This document shows, piece after piece, positions 24,693 through 32,890 of a stretch of 64,000 bases of DNA. The stretch is from positions 248,001-312,000 of the forward strand of contig NZ_QCYK01000001.1 of assembly GCF_003071345.1 (NCBI RefSeq), written 5' to 3'. The DNA is from Chitinophaga parva (GTDB lineage Bacteria > Bacteroidota > Bacteroidia > Chitinophagales > Chitinophagaceae). The translations under genes were made by a program, and so were the position numbers. Every line of letters begins with the position of its first letter. Position 1 is the first letter of the stretch. A model generated the notes under the pieces. That model searched no databases. It had not been told where the DNA came from and worked only from the letters and a program-made list of their open reading frames with translations.

Positions 24693-27167
24693 TTATTTCA
24701 GCTTGTCTATTAACGTAATGATTAAAAGAGCAGTAGTTGCAAGCCCGGTAACTAACGCAATTGATTCTTGTGTGCTCAGATTCTTCTTGTCTTTCTTCGC
24801 CGGAACATATATTTCTGCACCCGGCTTAATTTTCGGATACCTGTTGAAAAACAAGACTTTCTTGGTTGCTTTCACATCACCGTTTGCATAAACAACATAG
24901 CTTCTGCGCTTCAGCGCGCTGGAAGTGTAACCGCCGGCTCCACGTATATAATCTTTGAGAGTACTACTGTTGTCAAACCGGATCTTTTTAGGGAAATACA
25001 CTTCGCCGTACAACTGAACAGTTTGCAGTTTCTTCGGGATTTTAATAACATCTCCTTCTTCTACCAGGATGTCATATTTAGAACCTGGCCTTTTAAGGAT
25101 GTCTGTAAGGTTAATACCAAGTAACTGATATTTACGTTGAAGCATTTTCTGAACACTTGCTGCGCTGGTACTGTCTTCTACCTTAGAGTAAAACAACTCA
25201 AGTTTATTATTAAGCAAGGCACTATCTGCATCTGTAATAAAGGTCTTTCTTAGCAATACAGCGCCGTCCGTAAAACCTTCCGGCCTGATGCCACCAGCAC
25301 GCCTGATAACGTCCGACACATGTTCCCCTTTATTAACGATAGTATAAGAACCGGGATAAACCACTTCTCCTTCTACCATCATTATTCCCTGGTTGCTATA
25401 TACGGGCGATTTTCTCACTTCTACTTCATCAAATGGCTGCAATATGAATTGCTGCTTAGCGATGTTGCCCATCGTCGGATCTACATCTTCCTGGAAAACC
25501 AACGCCTTAGCGCTGTCAGCCGGGTCAAAATTCCCCCTCCTGATCCTCCTGGAAATCTCAATCCGCGTTGTTGATGCCGCATCTGTTAACCCTCCGGCTA
25601 ATAATACCAGGTCTTCCAGGTGCATGGAATCTGAAAAAGTATAGGTACCGGGATTATTCACCTGCCCATTTATCGCAACAGTATATGCTTGGCGCAGTGA
25701 AAATTTATTGAAAATGATTACGCTGTCTTCCTTTTCGAGTGAGATATCGCTTTTACCAGCCAGGATATCCTGCACATTGAAGCTGATAATTGAAGGAGCA
25801 TAATCAGCCTGTAGCCTACGGATGATCCCCCTGTTTAAAGAAGCATCTTCTTTTACGCCATCAGCCTTTTTTATCAAGGAGCCCACCGTCATGCCTTCTT
25901 CAAGGCCATAGTCGCCAGGATGAAATACGGCACCTGCAATCGTTACACGGTTGGAAAAACGATTAAGAATGGAGTCCACCACAAACTGGTCACCGGACAT
26001 CACTTTAAAGCTACCAATATCGGCAAAAGGAATGTTCTCTACCTCTTTCTCCCTTTTGTTATTCCGATAAGCTATGATGTTCTCCTTATATGCTTTATCC
26101 GTAAATCCTCCTGCATATTCAAGAATATTTGCTAATACCTCACCTTCTTTTGCTTCAAATATCAAAGGCCTTTTAACCTGCCCCGTGATCTCAACTCTCG
26201 TTTTATAGGGGTCTACTTTTACAATATCCTGATCCTGTAAGACAATGTTATTGGTTAAGTCGCCGCGGGACAGGAAATCGTAGAGATCAAAGGTAGTGAC
26301 AACACTACCATTCCTGATAACCTGGATGCTTCTGAATGAACCATTTTCACTGGGCCCGCCGGAAACGTACAATGCGTTTGCCACAGAGGCCAAGGATGGT
26401 AAAGTGTATGAGCCAGGATTTTCAATTTCACCTATCATCAGCACACGTATGCTGCGAATATTCCCAAGTGCAACCTGCACCGAGGTCTGACCGGAACTAA
26501 TGGTCGAATAAACAGTGGACAACTGTTTTGTGATCCTCGCTTTGGCTTCGCTCATTGTCAGGCCATTCACGTATATAGGTCCAACATTAGGAATGCGGAT
26601 ATATCCCTCAGTTGTTACCGTCAAATTGTACTGGGTCTCAGAATATCCGTACACATCGATCAGCAACTGATCATCCGTCGCAAGCTTATAATTAAGCGGC
26701 GTTGCCATTCTTAGGTTAGGCTCGAACGTAAGATTCTTATTATTAAAGAGATCTGCACCGAAAACACGGCTTTTGGGATTTTGTCGTAATGAATTTTTCT
26801 GGCCAAACAGGTCAATCGCGGAAGTATCACCACTCCACCGTCTGTCGCTAGTTTGGGGGGCAGTTTGCGAAGCATCTGTTTTTTTTGCTGCCTGAGTTAG
26901 CTCCTTATCCAGGCCTAATTGCATAATCCTGCTTTTGAGCTTATCTGCCTCGTCCTGTGATACGCCCTTTTGCTGCGCATACAGATTAATGTCATCCATA
27001 GTCATACCATTCTGCTTCATGTCCGCTACAATCTGACGGATCTGGCTGTCGGAAAGATTGTCTACGTTTACCTGACTGGCCTGAGCCGGCGTAATATTCT
27101 GTATTTGAGCATTGGCGACTAACAGACCCAGCAGAAACAGTTGGATCAGCAATATTCTTTTTAGCAT
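24693..27167 (-). CDS. Wza-like polysaccharide export protein with multiple SLBB domains
   Basis: An 824-residue protein. ATG 27167 starts a Sec signal peptide ending LLVANAQ; a TTG at 27194 only lengthens the N-terminus. No lipobox cysteine is present. The export domain begins with LATDDQLLIDVYGYSETQYN and is followed by several SLBB repeats (for example VEITGQVKRPLIFEAKEG, VTIAGAVFHPGDYGLEEG, VAINGQVNNPGTYTF, MMVEGEVVYPGSYTI and QLYGEVYFPKKI). A hydrophobic segment lies near the C-terminus (about 800-820). It would form the outer-membrane exit channel for the polymer. It is the first gene of the minus-strand operon running to 15804. Confidence 0.9.
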   Translation of the reverse strand: MLKRILLIQLFLLGLLVANAQIQNITPAQASQVNVDNLSDSQIRQIVADMKQNGMTMDDINLYAQQKGVSQDEADKLKSRIMQLGLDKELTQAAKKTDASQTAPQTSDRRWSGDTSAIDLFGQKNSLRQNPKSRVFGADLFNNKNLTFEPNLRMATPLNYKLATDDQLLIDVYGYSETQYNLTVTTEGYIRIPNVGPIYVNGLTMSEAKARITKQLSTVYSTISSGQTSVQVALGNIRSIRVLMIGEIENPGSYTLPSLASVANALYVSGGPSENGSFRSIQVIRNGSVVTTFDLYDFLSRGDLTNNIVLQDQDIVKVDPYKTRVEITGQVKRPLIFEAKEGEVLANILEYAGGFTDKAYKENIIAYRNNKREKEVENIPFADIGSFKVMSGDQFVVDSILNRFSNRVTIAGAVFHPGDYGLEEGMTVGSLIKKADGVKEDASLNRGIIRRLQADYAPSIISFNVQDILAGKSDISLEKEDSVIIFNKFSLRQAYTVAINGQVNNPGTYTFSDSMHLEDLVLLAGGLTDAASTTRIEISRRIRRGNFDPADSAKALVFQEDVDPTMGNIAKQQFILQPFDEVEVRKSPVYSNQGIMMVEGEVVYPGSYTIVNKGEHVSDVIRRAGGIRPEGFTDGAVLLRKTFITDADSALLNNKLELFYSKVEDSTSAASVQKMLQRKYQLLGINLTDILKRPGSKYDILVEEGDVIKIPKKLQTVQLYGEVYFPKKIRFDNSSTLKDYIRGAGGYTSSALKRRSYVVYANGDVKATKKVLFFNRYPKIKPGAEIYVPAKKDKKNLSTQESIALVTGLATTALLIITLIDKLK

Positions 27168-27907
27168 GTACAAGAGGGTCTTTCTCGAGATCAATTAATA
27201 AGGCGTCATATCGGACCTGTTTAGTTCAATATCCGCCAAATAGGCTGCAAATCTATATAAAATAACATATAAATGTTAGCTAAAAACAGCTCTCACCACG
27301 CTAAAAACGCCTCTTTAATGTAATGTAACAACGAATCATATATTATTTTATTTCAAACTAAATCCATCATAATGTAGAAATATTGCCTTCGTTTTTAACA
27401 TGCAAAGCGGTTTCTCATATGGAAGGAAAATGATACGAAAACCAGCATCAATTCAGCAGACCAGTAAAAGGGTTCTGGGTCTTGGCATCTCCAATCAACT
27501 CAACCACTGGCGGCAAAATAACTAAAATCCCACCAATCCCCTTCCCAAAATCGACCTCCGCCCGCGCTCATCCCTTCCATTCCCATAAAAACCCCACCCA
27601 ATCCCCAAACCTTCTACCTTGTTTTTCAATAATTTGCCGAAACCAGATATTTGAAACATGTGCACCGTCACCAATTTGCTTGCGCACAACCTGTTTAACT
27701 TATGATAAAAATTATTAAACACAATGACAGCTGCTTCCAATCGGGTAACTCCCCCGGAATACCAGCCTCCACCTTATAACAACATCCTATTCCTGCTAAC
27801 TTCTTGAAAAATAAAAACAAAAATGCCGCCGTCCCCGGTTTTTTTTCGTATCTTTTTATTGCAGCGGGAATTTTTGTTTAAATTATAACCTACTAAAGTT
27901 AAACAAC
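27168..27907. other. Gene-free region upstream of the polysaccharide operon and the ECF sigma gene
   Basis: A 740-bp divergent intergenic region. It is AT-rich near the polysaccharide side (to about 27.5 kb) and contains a C-rich stretch at 27520-27620. A minus-strand -7-like TAGATTTG (plus 27248-27255) is the best promoter candidate for the polysaccharide operon, but no TTG at the right distance is seen. On the plus side TATCTTTT at 27849-27856 precedes the sigma gene by 51 nt, also without a good -33 box. The short open frames on both strands here look non-coding. Confidence 0.6.
27248..27255 (-). promoter_or_regulatory. Possible -7 element of the polysaccharide operon
   Basis: The minus-strand sequence TAGATTTG fits TAnnTTTG and would give a leader of roughly 75 nt before the wza-like ATG at 27167. 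The -33 box is not convincing. Confidence 0.35.
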
Positions 27908-28408
27908 ATGTCTACGACTGACTTCACAGTGCTACTACTAGGCAATGCTGATTTTCTCAAACCCTTCGCAGTAACCCTCACCAAAGATTCAGAACAAGCC
28001 AAAGACCTGTTCCAGGAAACAATGTACCGTGCGCTGGCCAACCAGGAAAAATACCTGGCCGGCACTAACATCCGCGCCTGGCTCTTCACGATCATGCGCA
28101 ACATCTTTATCAATAACTACCGGCGCAAGACCAAACAATTACTGTTCATGGACTATGCGTCAAATGAGTTCCTGCTGAATTACCACCAGACCTCCATTGG
28201 CAACGCTGCCGAAAGCAATCTCCGGGTAAAAGACATCCAGGGCGCCGTACATGTGCTGCCCGTGATCTTCAAGAAGCCTTTCCAGCTCTATTTTGAAGGC
28301 TTCAAATACTACGAGATCGCAGATATTCTTTCCGAGCCGCTGGGCACGATCAAAAGCCGCATCCACTTTGCCCGGCGCATGCTCAAATCGCAACTGGTCC
28401 GGCATTGA
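27908..28408 (+). CDS. ECF-type RNA polymerase sigma factor
   Basis: A 166-residue protein with sigma region 2 (LTKDSEQAKDLFQETMYRAL, then IRAWLFTIMRNIFINNYRR, about residues 25-78) and sigma region 4 (YYEIADILSEPLGTIKSRIHFARRML, about 137-162). There is no region 1 or 3, so it is a group 4 sigma factor. No anti-sigma gene is adjacent on either side. It starts 740 bp from the divergent polysaccharide operon, so it could regulate that locus, but nothing in the sequence proves it. Confidence 0.9.
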   Translation: MSTTDFTVLLLGNADFLKPFAVTLTKDSEQAKDLFQETMYRALANQEKYLAGTNIRAWLFTIMRNIFINNYRRKTKQLLFMDYASNEFLLNYHQTSIGNAAESNLRVKDIQGAVHVLPVIFKKPFQLYFEGFKYYEIADILSEPLGTIKSRIHFARRMLKSQLVRH

Positions 28409-28827
28409 CCTCCCCATAAAAGCAACACACCCGTTCTTTTACTACCCATCCCCTTCACAAACACGCTCTTCCATTAATTACTTCCCTGGCGCAGTAGCCT
28501 GTTATCAGCCTCCCTGGTAGAAGGTCTCAAGGTATTGCAGCCTCCTGTCCCGGGAATTTTATACATCACAGCCCCTCTCTAATAACACCTCCACCTAACT
28601 TCACATTACCGCCCCTGAACGTGCATTGCACGGAAGATCTCTATCGACATACCCCCCACTCGCAACAACAAACGGGGCTCCCCAAGCCTCTTCCAGCACA
28701 GCCCTTCCCCAACCTTACATTTCTCTCCCAAAAACATAGCTCCTCTCACCAAACACGCAGCACTTCCCTTAAAAACAAAAAGGGAAAGCCCCGGATGGCC
28801 TTCCCTCTGCAAGTTTCCAGTATATGA
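28409..28827. other. Gene-free region after the sigma factor
   Basis: A 419-bp region between convergent genes. It is pyrimidine-rich on the plus strand and shows no coding frame with protein-like composition. The only clear element is the minus-strand terminator at 28771-28806. No obvious terminator for the sigma gene was found. Confidence 0.6.
28771..28806 (-). terminator. Terminator of the sterol-desaturase-family gene
   Basis: On the minus strand GGGAAGGCC and GGCTTTCCC form a 9-bp stem (one G-T pair) around a short loop, followed by TTTTTG and TTTTT. It lies 21 nt after the stop at 28828. Confidence 0.8.
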
Positions 28828-30024
28828 TCATACCCGCCCATAAACCAGGCGCAGGTAGCGTTCCTTCAACCTTGCATCATAGTAAAGCGCCATGGGCAAT
28901 GCCAGCGCCGGCACCCACAGCAGCACAGCATACGGGAAAAAGTACCAGGCTGCTATAAACAACAACGTGGCCCGCGCATACTCCAGGTAAAACACCCAGC
29001 GCCGCTGTTCGAGAATCGCGCCACAGTTGATCAACGTAATAAAAATGAAAAGCGCTATCAACACCTGCACCACCACCGGTACATAATGTTCCAGCAGCAA
29101 AAAGGTAAAGAGCCCGGTGAGCATCACCACCAGCTGGATCACCACGTAATCATGCAGCCTGCGTGTTGCCTGCACCATATCATTGCGCAGCAGGTACCGT
29201 TCTTCCAACCGCGGGCGGATGGCAGGGTCCAGCAGGTCCGGCTTCCCGAAAACCAGTTTCAATTTACGGGTAAGCCCCTGCGTTTGCCGGACACCCTGCA
29301 GTAACTCCAGGTAAAAATGAAAGTGCTGCCAGAGAAAACTATGGCTGTTCAGTGGCTTGGTAAGGCCGTAAGTAGGCGCATGGGTCTCTTCCACGAAAGT
29401 GCCAAACACCTTATCCCAGATAATGAACACATCCCCGTAATTCTTATCCAGGTACTCTTCATCGCTGGCATGGTGCACCCGGTGATGGCTGGGTGTTACC
29501 AGAATATATTCCAGGAAGCCCAGCTTTCCAATAGCGCGGGTATGGATAAAGAACGGGTACAGCCCATGCACCAGCAACATACTCGTGATCATCCCCGGAG
29601 TAAAGCCCAGCACCGGCAATATGGACCAGAAACCTGTGCGGATCAGGGCCTGGAACACGGTAATGCGGGCAGACACCGTATAATTAAAATCCTCGCTCTG
29701 GTGGTGCACCACGTGCGCCGCCCAGAAAATATTCATCTCATGCGCCAGCCGGTGGTACCAGTACCACACGAAATCAGTGCACAGCAACAGGGCTATCCAT
29801 TGCAGTACACTGGGTTTAAAATGGAAGAGGGCAAAATGATGGTACAGGTATTGGTATACGAAGAAGAACATTCCCGTGGTAAACGTATCCAGCAGGCGTT
29901 CGGCAATACCCACATTGATATTGGACACGGAGTTACGGAAATTAAAATAGCGCTTCCCGCTTTTACGGGCATACCACCATTCAGCGCCCATAAATGCAAG
30001 GAACAGCGGGATGGCAAAAGCCAT
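28828..30024 (-). CDS. Sterol desaturase / fatty acid hydroxylase family membrane enzyme
   Basis: A 398-residue membrane protein. The diiron histidine clusters are present: WYHRLAHE (His91, His95), HVVHHQSE (His104, 107, 108) and, later, SHHRVHHA. Hydrophobic segments surround them and more follow in the C-terminal part (about 290-385), making it longer than a minimal hydroxylase domain. Family members hydroxylate or desaturate sterols, sphingoid or alkylglycerol lipids; the substrate here is unknown. ATG 30024 is chosen; the frame is open up to a TTG at 30054. A promoter with a palindrome over its -33 box lies 120-165 nt upstream. Confidence 0.85.
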   Translation of the reverse strand: MAFAIPLFLAFMGAEWWYARKSGKRYFNFRNSVSNINVGIAERLLDTFTTGMFFFVYQYLYHHFALFHFKPSVLQWIALLLCTDFVWYWYHRLAHEMNIFWAAHVVHHQSEDFNYTVSARITVFQALIRTGFWSILPVLGFTPGMITSMLLVHGLYPFFIHTRAIGKLGFLEYILVTPSHHRVHHASDEEYLDKNYGDVFIIWDKVFGTFVEETHAPTYGLTKPLNSHSFLWQHFHFYLELLQGVRQTQGLTRKLKLVFGKPDLLDPAIRPRLEERYLLRNDMVQATRRLHDYVVIQLVVMLTGLFTFLLLEHYVPVVVQVLIALFIFITLINCGAILEQRRWVFYLEYARATLLFIAAWYFFPYAVLLWVPALALPMALYYDARLKERYLRLVYGRV

Positions 30025-30143
30025 CAGGTTTAAGTGTTGCAGCACGATGTACAAAGGTTTTGATGATCAGGTAATGGTCTCTTCCCTGCCGGACCGTGGT
30101 GGTGAACGCTCGCAGGCAGGGCTGCCAGGTGGATGGCATACTG

Positions 30144-30189
30144 CAATGATACGGAAATATTATTAGTCTACAAATACAATAGACTAATA
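30144..30189 (-). promoter_or_regulatory. Promoter with palindromic operator upstream of the desaturase gene
   Basis: On the minus strand TTTG (plus 30171-30174), a 19-nt spacer and TATCATTG (plus 30144-30151) form a near-consensus promoter. A perfect inverted repeat TATTAGTCTA (30161-30170) / TAGACTAATA (30180-30189) with a 9-nt centre is placed so that the -33 box is inside the centre. This suggests a repressor site. Confidence 0.6.
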
Positions 30190-30200
30190 AGCAAGGACAA

Positions 30201-30232
30201 AAAAATGCCGCTCCTGCGGGACCGGCATTTTT
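30201..30232 (-). terminator. Terminator of the DinB-like gene
   Basis: AAAATGCCG (30202-30210) pairs with CGGCATTTT (30223-30231). Read on the minus strand it ends in a T-run, 28 nt after the stop at 30261. Confidence 0.8.
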
Positions 30233-30260
30233 CAGAAAACAATTATGGAAGGCTGTCGCC

Positions 30261-30839
30261 TCAACTGGCGGCAGCAGTGAGCAATTTCTCCCCGGCAAAC
30301 TGTTTTTCCAGCCTTTTCATCTGGCGGATGTGGCGTTCAATGTGTTTGGTCAGGAAATAGATATATTGATAGATGTCCAGTTTACCCAGTTTATTTACAG
30401 ACATGTTCGTGTACACCAGGCGGCCTTCCCCGTTTTTGAGGAGGGACAGGTTATACATGCACTGCGCATACTGCTGCTTCAGCAGGTTACGCACGTCGTC
30501 CATGTTCTTTTGCCCGGTAGGCTCCATGTGTTCCGGGCGGATCCAGCCGCCATTGGCCTTACCCAGGGCGTCTATCTCCTCAAATTTGTGATCATAATCG
30601 GAAGAGATGATCACGTTGTGGCCCGCACGCTTGCGGTCCAGCGCACGGCGGGTACTCTTGTTAATAATGAGCAGGAGAAAGTAATTGGTCAAACTGATAT
30701 GTTCCAGTACCTCACGCACACTCCACTGGTCCTTGGCCGGTTTGTAAGCCACCAAGTCCGCTTCCTTATCGAACCAGTTGTCCAATTCCTTAAAGTTGTT
30801 CTGCAATGCCTCTCTTACTGCCTGAATTACGTTTCTCAT
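30261..30839 (-). CDS. DinB-superfamily protein
   Basis: A 192-residue mainly helical protein. The first helix (VREALQNNFKELDNWF) and the block DQWSVREVLEHISLTNYF match the DinB/YfiT four-helix bundle, with His residues of the usual metal triad (EHIS near residue 47 and HIERHIRQM near the C-terminus). DinB-like proteins are metal-binding bundles, some acting as thiol transferases, and most are uncharacterised. It is monocistronic, with its own terminator. Confidence 0.8.
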   Translation of the reverse strand: MRNVIQAVREALQNNFKELDNWFDKEADLVAYKPAKDQWSVREVLEHISLTNYFLLLIINKSTRRALDRKRAGHNVIISSDYDHKFEEIDALGKANGGWIRPEHMEPTGQKNMDDVRNLLKQQYAQCMYNLSLLKNGEGRLVYTNMSVNKLGKLDIYQYIYFLTKHIERHIRQMKRLEKQFAGEKLLTAAAS

Positions 30840-31088
30840 GATGTATCGGTTTTGTGCTTTGCACTTCCGGGACTTTGAAAGCGCTCGGCTATATGTGAAT
30901 GGTGAATATTAGCCTTGCTATTGAATGCTTCGATGCTGGTATTTGTTACCAAGGGAATGTTAAAAGTGCCTGCACCGGTACAACAGGAAGCCGGGGCGGT
31001 TTGTTCCGACAAACCAGATTGGTAATTATTTATTATTGACAGCCGGCCAGGCCGGGTGTTTGTTTTCGTAGTGGGTGTAAGGGTCAAT

Positions 31089-31116
31089 AAAAAACCCGGC
31101 CATCTTTGGTCCGGGT
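31089..31116 (-). terminator. Minus-strand terminator
   Basis: ACCCGG and CCGGGT close a hairpin (with inner CCA/TGG pairing) that ends, on the minus strand, in a run of T residues (A residues from about 31089 on the plus strand). Confidence 0.75.
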
Positions 31117-31144
31117 AGCTATACTGGCAGAGGCTCTCACCTCC

Positions 31145-31285
31145 TTATCCTGGTATGCATACCCATCCCGGCGCCGCTGCATTGGCAAACGACTTCTTTT
31201 GCATAATTCGTACCTGTTTTCCTAACAGGGTGGAACAATGCCAGTTTGTGCTCTTTCGTTGATTAAAATTTGCTTGTTTGTTCAT
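31145..31285 (-). CDS. Possible 46-residue peptide of unknown function
   Basis: An ATG-to-TAA frame on the minus strand (MNKQANFN... ending APGWVCIPG). It lies between two minus-strand terminators, and the second terminator follows its stop by 29 nt. There is no signal peptide and no recognised family. The placement between signals is the only support; it could be part of a non-coding RNA. Confidence 0.25.
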   Translation of the reverse strand: MNKQANFNQRKSTNWHCSTLLGKQVRIMQKKSFANAAAPGWVCIPG

Positions 31286-31302
31286 TACAAATCTTAAAAA
31301 GC

Positions 31303-31334
31303 AAAAAGTCCCATCACGTTTCAGTGCGGGACCT
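31303..31334 (-). terminator. Minus-strand terminator
   Basis: GTCCC-GCAC and GTG-A-TGGGAC form a stem with a small internal mismatch, and TTTTT follows on the minus strand (A residues 31303-31307). Confidence 0.7.
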
Positions 31335-31365
31335 TAGTTTATAACTGCTTGTAACTTTTTTCTTG

Positions 31366-31461
31366 TTAACAACCGGTTTCACCAGCCCGCAAACCCGTAC
31401 AGACCTGCTTTTGACAGGCATGCGCGTTTATCTTTATCATGTGTTTGCGTAATGTAATCAT
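31366..31461 (-). CDS. Possible 31-residue peptide (alternative start gives 24 residues)
   Basis: A minus-strand frame from ATG 31461 (or ATG 31440) to TAA 31366. The shorter form reads MIKINAHACQKQVCTGLRA and continues to a C-terminal Cys, with three Cys in 24 residues. A consensus promoter is 19 nt upstream of the first ATG and a terminator begins 32 nt after the stop. No family is recognised. It may be a small peptide gene or a coincidental frame in a small RNA of about 170 nt. Confidence 0.3.
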   Translation of the reverse strand: MITLRKHMIKINAHACQKQVCTGLRAGETGC

Positions 31462-31479
31462 TGCGTTTTTCAACTGTAA

Positions 31480-31509
31480 CAAATGTACTTTAATTTTCGG
31501 TATTTTCAA
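31480..31509 (-). promoter_or_regulatory. Bacteroidetes-type promoter in a gene-free region
   Basis: On the minus strand TTG (plus 31507-31509), 19-nt spacer, TACATTTG (plus 31480-31487). It fits the consensus well and reads toward the terminators at 31303 and 31089. Confidence 0.55.
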
Positions 31510-31744
31510 TTTGAATTGAAAGTTTTTTCTGAAAAATTTTCCAGCTTTCACATGTATCCCGCTAAATAATTGCCGCCACTTTTGCAATTTATCACCCGCG
31601 CCGCTTACCCCGCTTTTTTAATCAATCAGTTATACAAGATTAATGCATTACATGGATGAAGCCTTGTCTAAAAACGGGGGATGATTGCATAAATCATGCA
31701 TCACAAAAAATTAATGCCGGTTTAATGCCTGGCACGGCAAATCC

Positions 31745-32830
31745 CTAATCAAACAACGACAACTGCGCCTGCGGCCGTTTGAAAATACTGGTGTTGAAAT
31801 CAAACCGCTCCATATTAAGCCCCAGCCGCTTGGTATGGATCTTAAACTGCTGGTTGATCATCGCCGCCACATTTCCCTCTCCCCGCATGCGGCGGCCAAA
31901 TTCACTGTCATTCACCGTACCGCCATGGCAGCTTTCTATAAGATGCCACACCTTGTCCGCCCGGTCGGGGAAGTTTTTAAACAGCCAGTCCTTGAAAATG
32001 ATCTTCACCGCATCATTGAGGCGCACAATAGTGTAGCCGGCCCATTTGGCGCCCGCATTGGCAGCGGCTTCCAGCAGCTTGGGCATCTCGTGCTCGTTAA
32101 GGCCGGGGATCAGGGGGGCCGTCATTACCCCCACGGGGATGCCCAGCTCCGACAGCTCTTTTACCACCTTGAGGCGCTGCAGGCCGGTAGCCGTGCGGGG
32201 CTCCATCTTCAGGCGCAGGTCTTCGTTAAGGGTGGTCACTGACATATAAACCACCACCAGGTTATCCTTGGCCAGCTGTTGCAAAATATATTTATCGCGC
32301 AGCACCAGGGAATTCTTGGTGATGATGCCCACCGGCTGTTTGTATTCCAGCGCCACTTCCAACAACTGGCGCGTTACAAACAGCTTGCGTTCCTGGGGTT
32401 GATAACAGTCCGTATTACCGGAAAGGCTCAGGGGCTTCACCTGCCAGTTCTTGTTATCCAGGAACTTGCGCAGCAACTCCGGCGCATTTTGCTTCACCAC
32501 GATCTTCCGCTCAAAATCCAACCCTGCACTCATACCCCAGTATTGGTGGGAGTTCCGGGCATAACAATAAATACAACCATGCTCGCAGCCCTGGTACGGG
32601 TTCATAGAATACCACATGCCTACATCCGGGCTCTCCACTTTATTGACAAGGGTCTTCGCATGTTCCTGCAGCACCTGGGTTGGTACGTCGGCCTGCCACC
32701 ACTCGTCTATGCCTTCCGGGTGTTCCTGCGCATACTCGCCCGTCAGGAACTTGTTCTTTGGGTTCAGCTGCGCCCCCCTGCCTTTATAATAGGCCTCCTC
32801 CTGCAATCCAGTATCAAACGGCAAGGTCAT
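31745..32830 (-). CDS. PA0069-family radical SAM protein
   Basis: A 361-residue protein from ATG 32830, which gives the family-like start MTLPFDTGLQEEAYYKGRGA; the frame is open further upstream but through the promoter and the terminator of the next gene. The [4Fe-4S]-SAM motif is CEHGCIYC (Cys82, 86, 89), inside SMNPYQGCEHGCIYCYARN, followed by LSGNTDCYQP and the C-terminal APLIPGLNEHE block typical of the PA0069/Rv2578c group related to spore photoproduct lyase. The reaction of this group is not established. Two palindromes lie at its promoter. Confidence 0.88.
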   Translation of the reverse strand: MTLPFDTGLQEEAYYKGRGAQLNPKNKFLTGEYAQEHPEGIDEWWQADVPTQVLQEHAKTLVNKVESPDVGMWYSMNPYQGCEHGCIYCYARNSHQYWGMSAGLDFERKIVVKQNAPELLRKFLDNKNWQVKPLSLSGNTDCYQPQERKLFVTRQLLEVALEYKQPVGIITKNSLVLRDKYILQQLAKDNLVVVYMSVTTLNEDLRLKMEPRTATGLQRLKVVKELSELGIPVGVMTAPLIPGLNEHEMPKLLEAAANAGAKWAGYTIVRLNDAVKIIFKDWLFKNFPDRADKVWHLIESCHGGTVNDSEFGRRMRGEGNVAAMINQQFKIHTKRLGLNMERFDFNTSIFKRPQAQLSLFD

Positions 32831-32831
32831 T

Positions 32832-32875
32832 ACTAATTGTTTTAGTAAAAATACTAATTTATTTAGTCTGTACAA
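32832..32875 (-). promoter_or_regulatory. Promoter with two tandem palindromic operator-like sites for the radical SAM gene
   Basis: On the minus strand TTG (plus 32873-32875), 19-nt spacer, TATTTTTA (plus 32846-32853). Palindrome 1, ACTAA-N5-TTAGT, is at 32853-32867 in the spacer. Palindrome 2, the same half-sites, is at 32832-32846 between the -7 box and the ATG. Their centres are 21 bp apart, about two helical turns, so a dimeric repressor could bind both on one DNA face. Confidence 0.6.
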
Positions 32876-32890
32876 GTTTATTTTTCGCAC

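Larger units (their letters stand above)
30840..31744. other. Gene-poor region with a minus-strand promoter and two terminators
   Basis: A 905-bp region with no recognised gene. On the minus strand it holds a consensus promoter (31480-31509), a terminator at 31303-31334, a second terminator at 31089-31116, and two short open frames between these signals (separate entries). The part from 31510 to 31744 is AT-rich and featureless. Confidence 0.6.

Noticed and set aside
27482..27740. Overlapping short frames on both strands upstream of the sigma factor
   Set aside because: Pro/Ser-rich or low-complexity translations, no start context and no similarity to known families.
30836..31087. An 83-codon minus-strand frame upstream of the DinB-like gene
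   Set aside because: It has no protein-like hydrophobic pattern, overlaps the DinB start and begins right at the T-run of a terminator.
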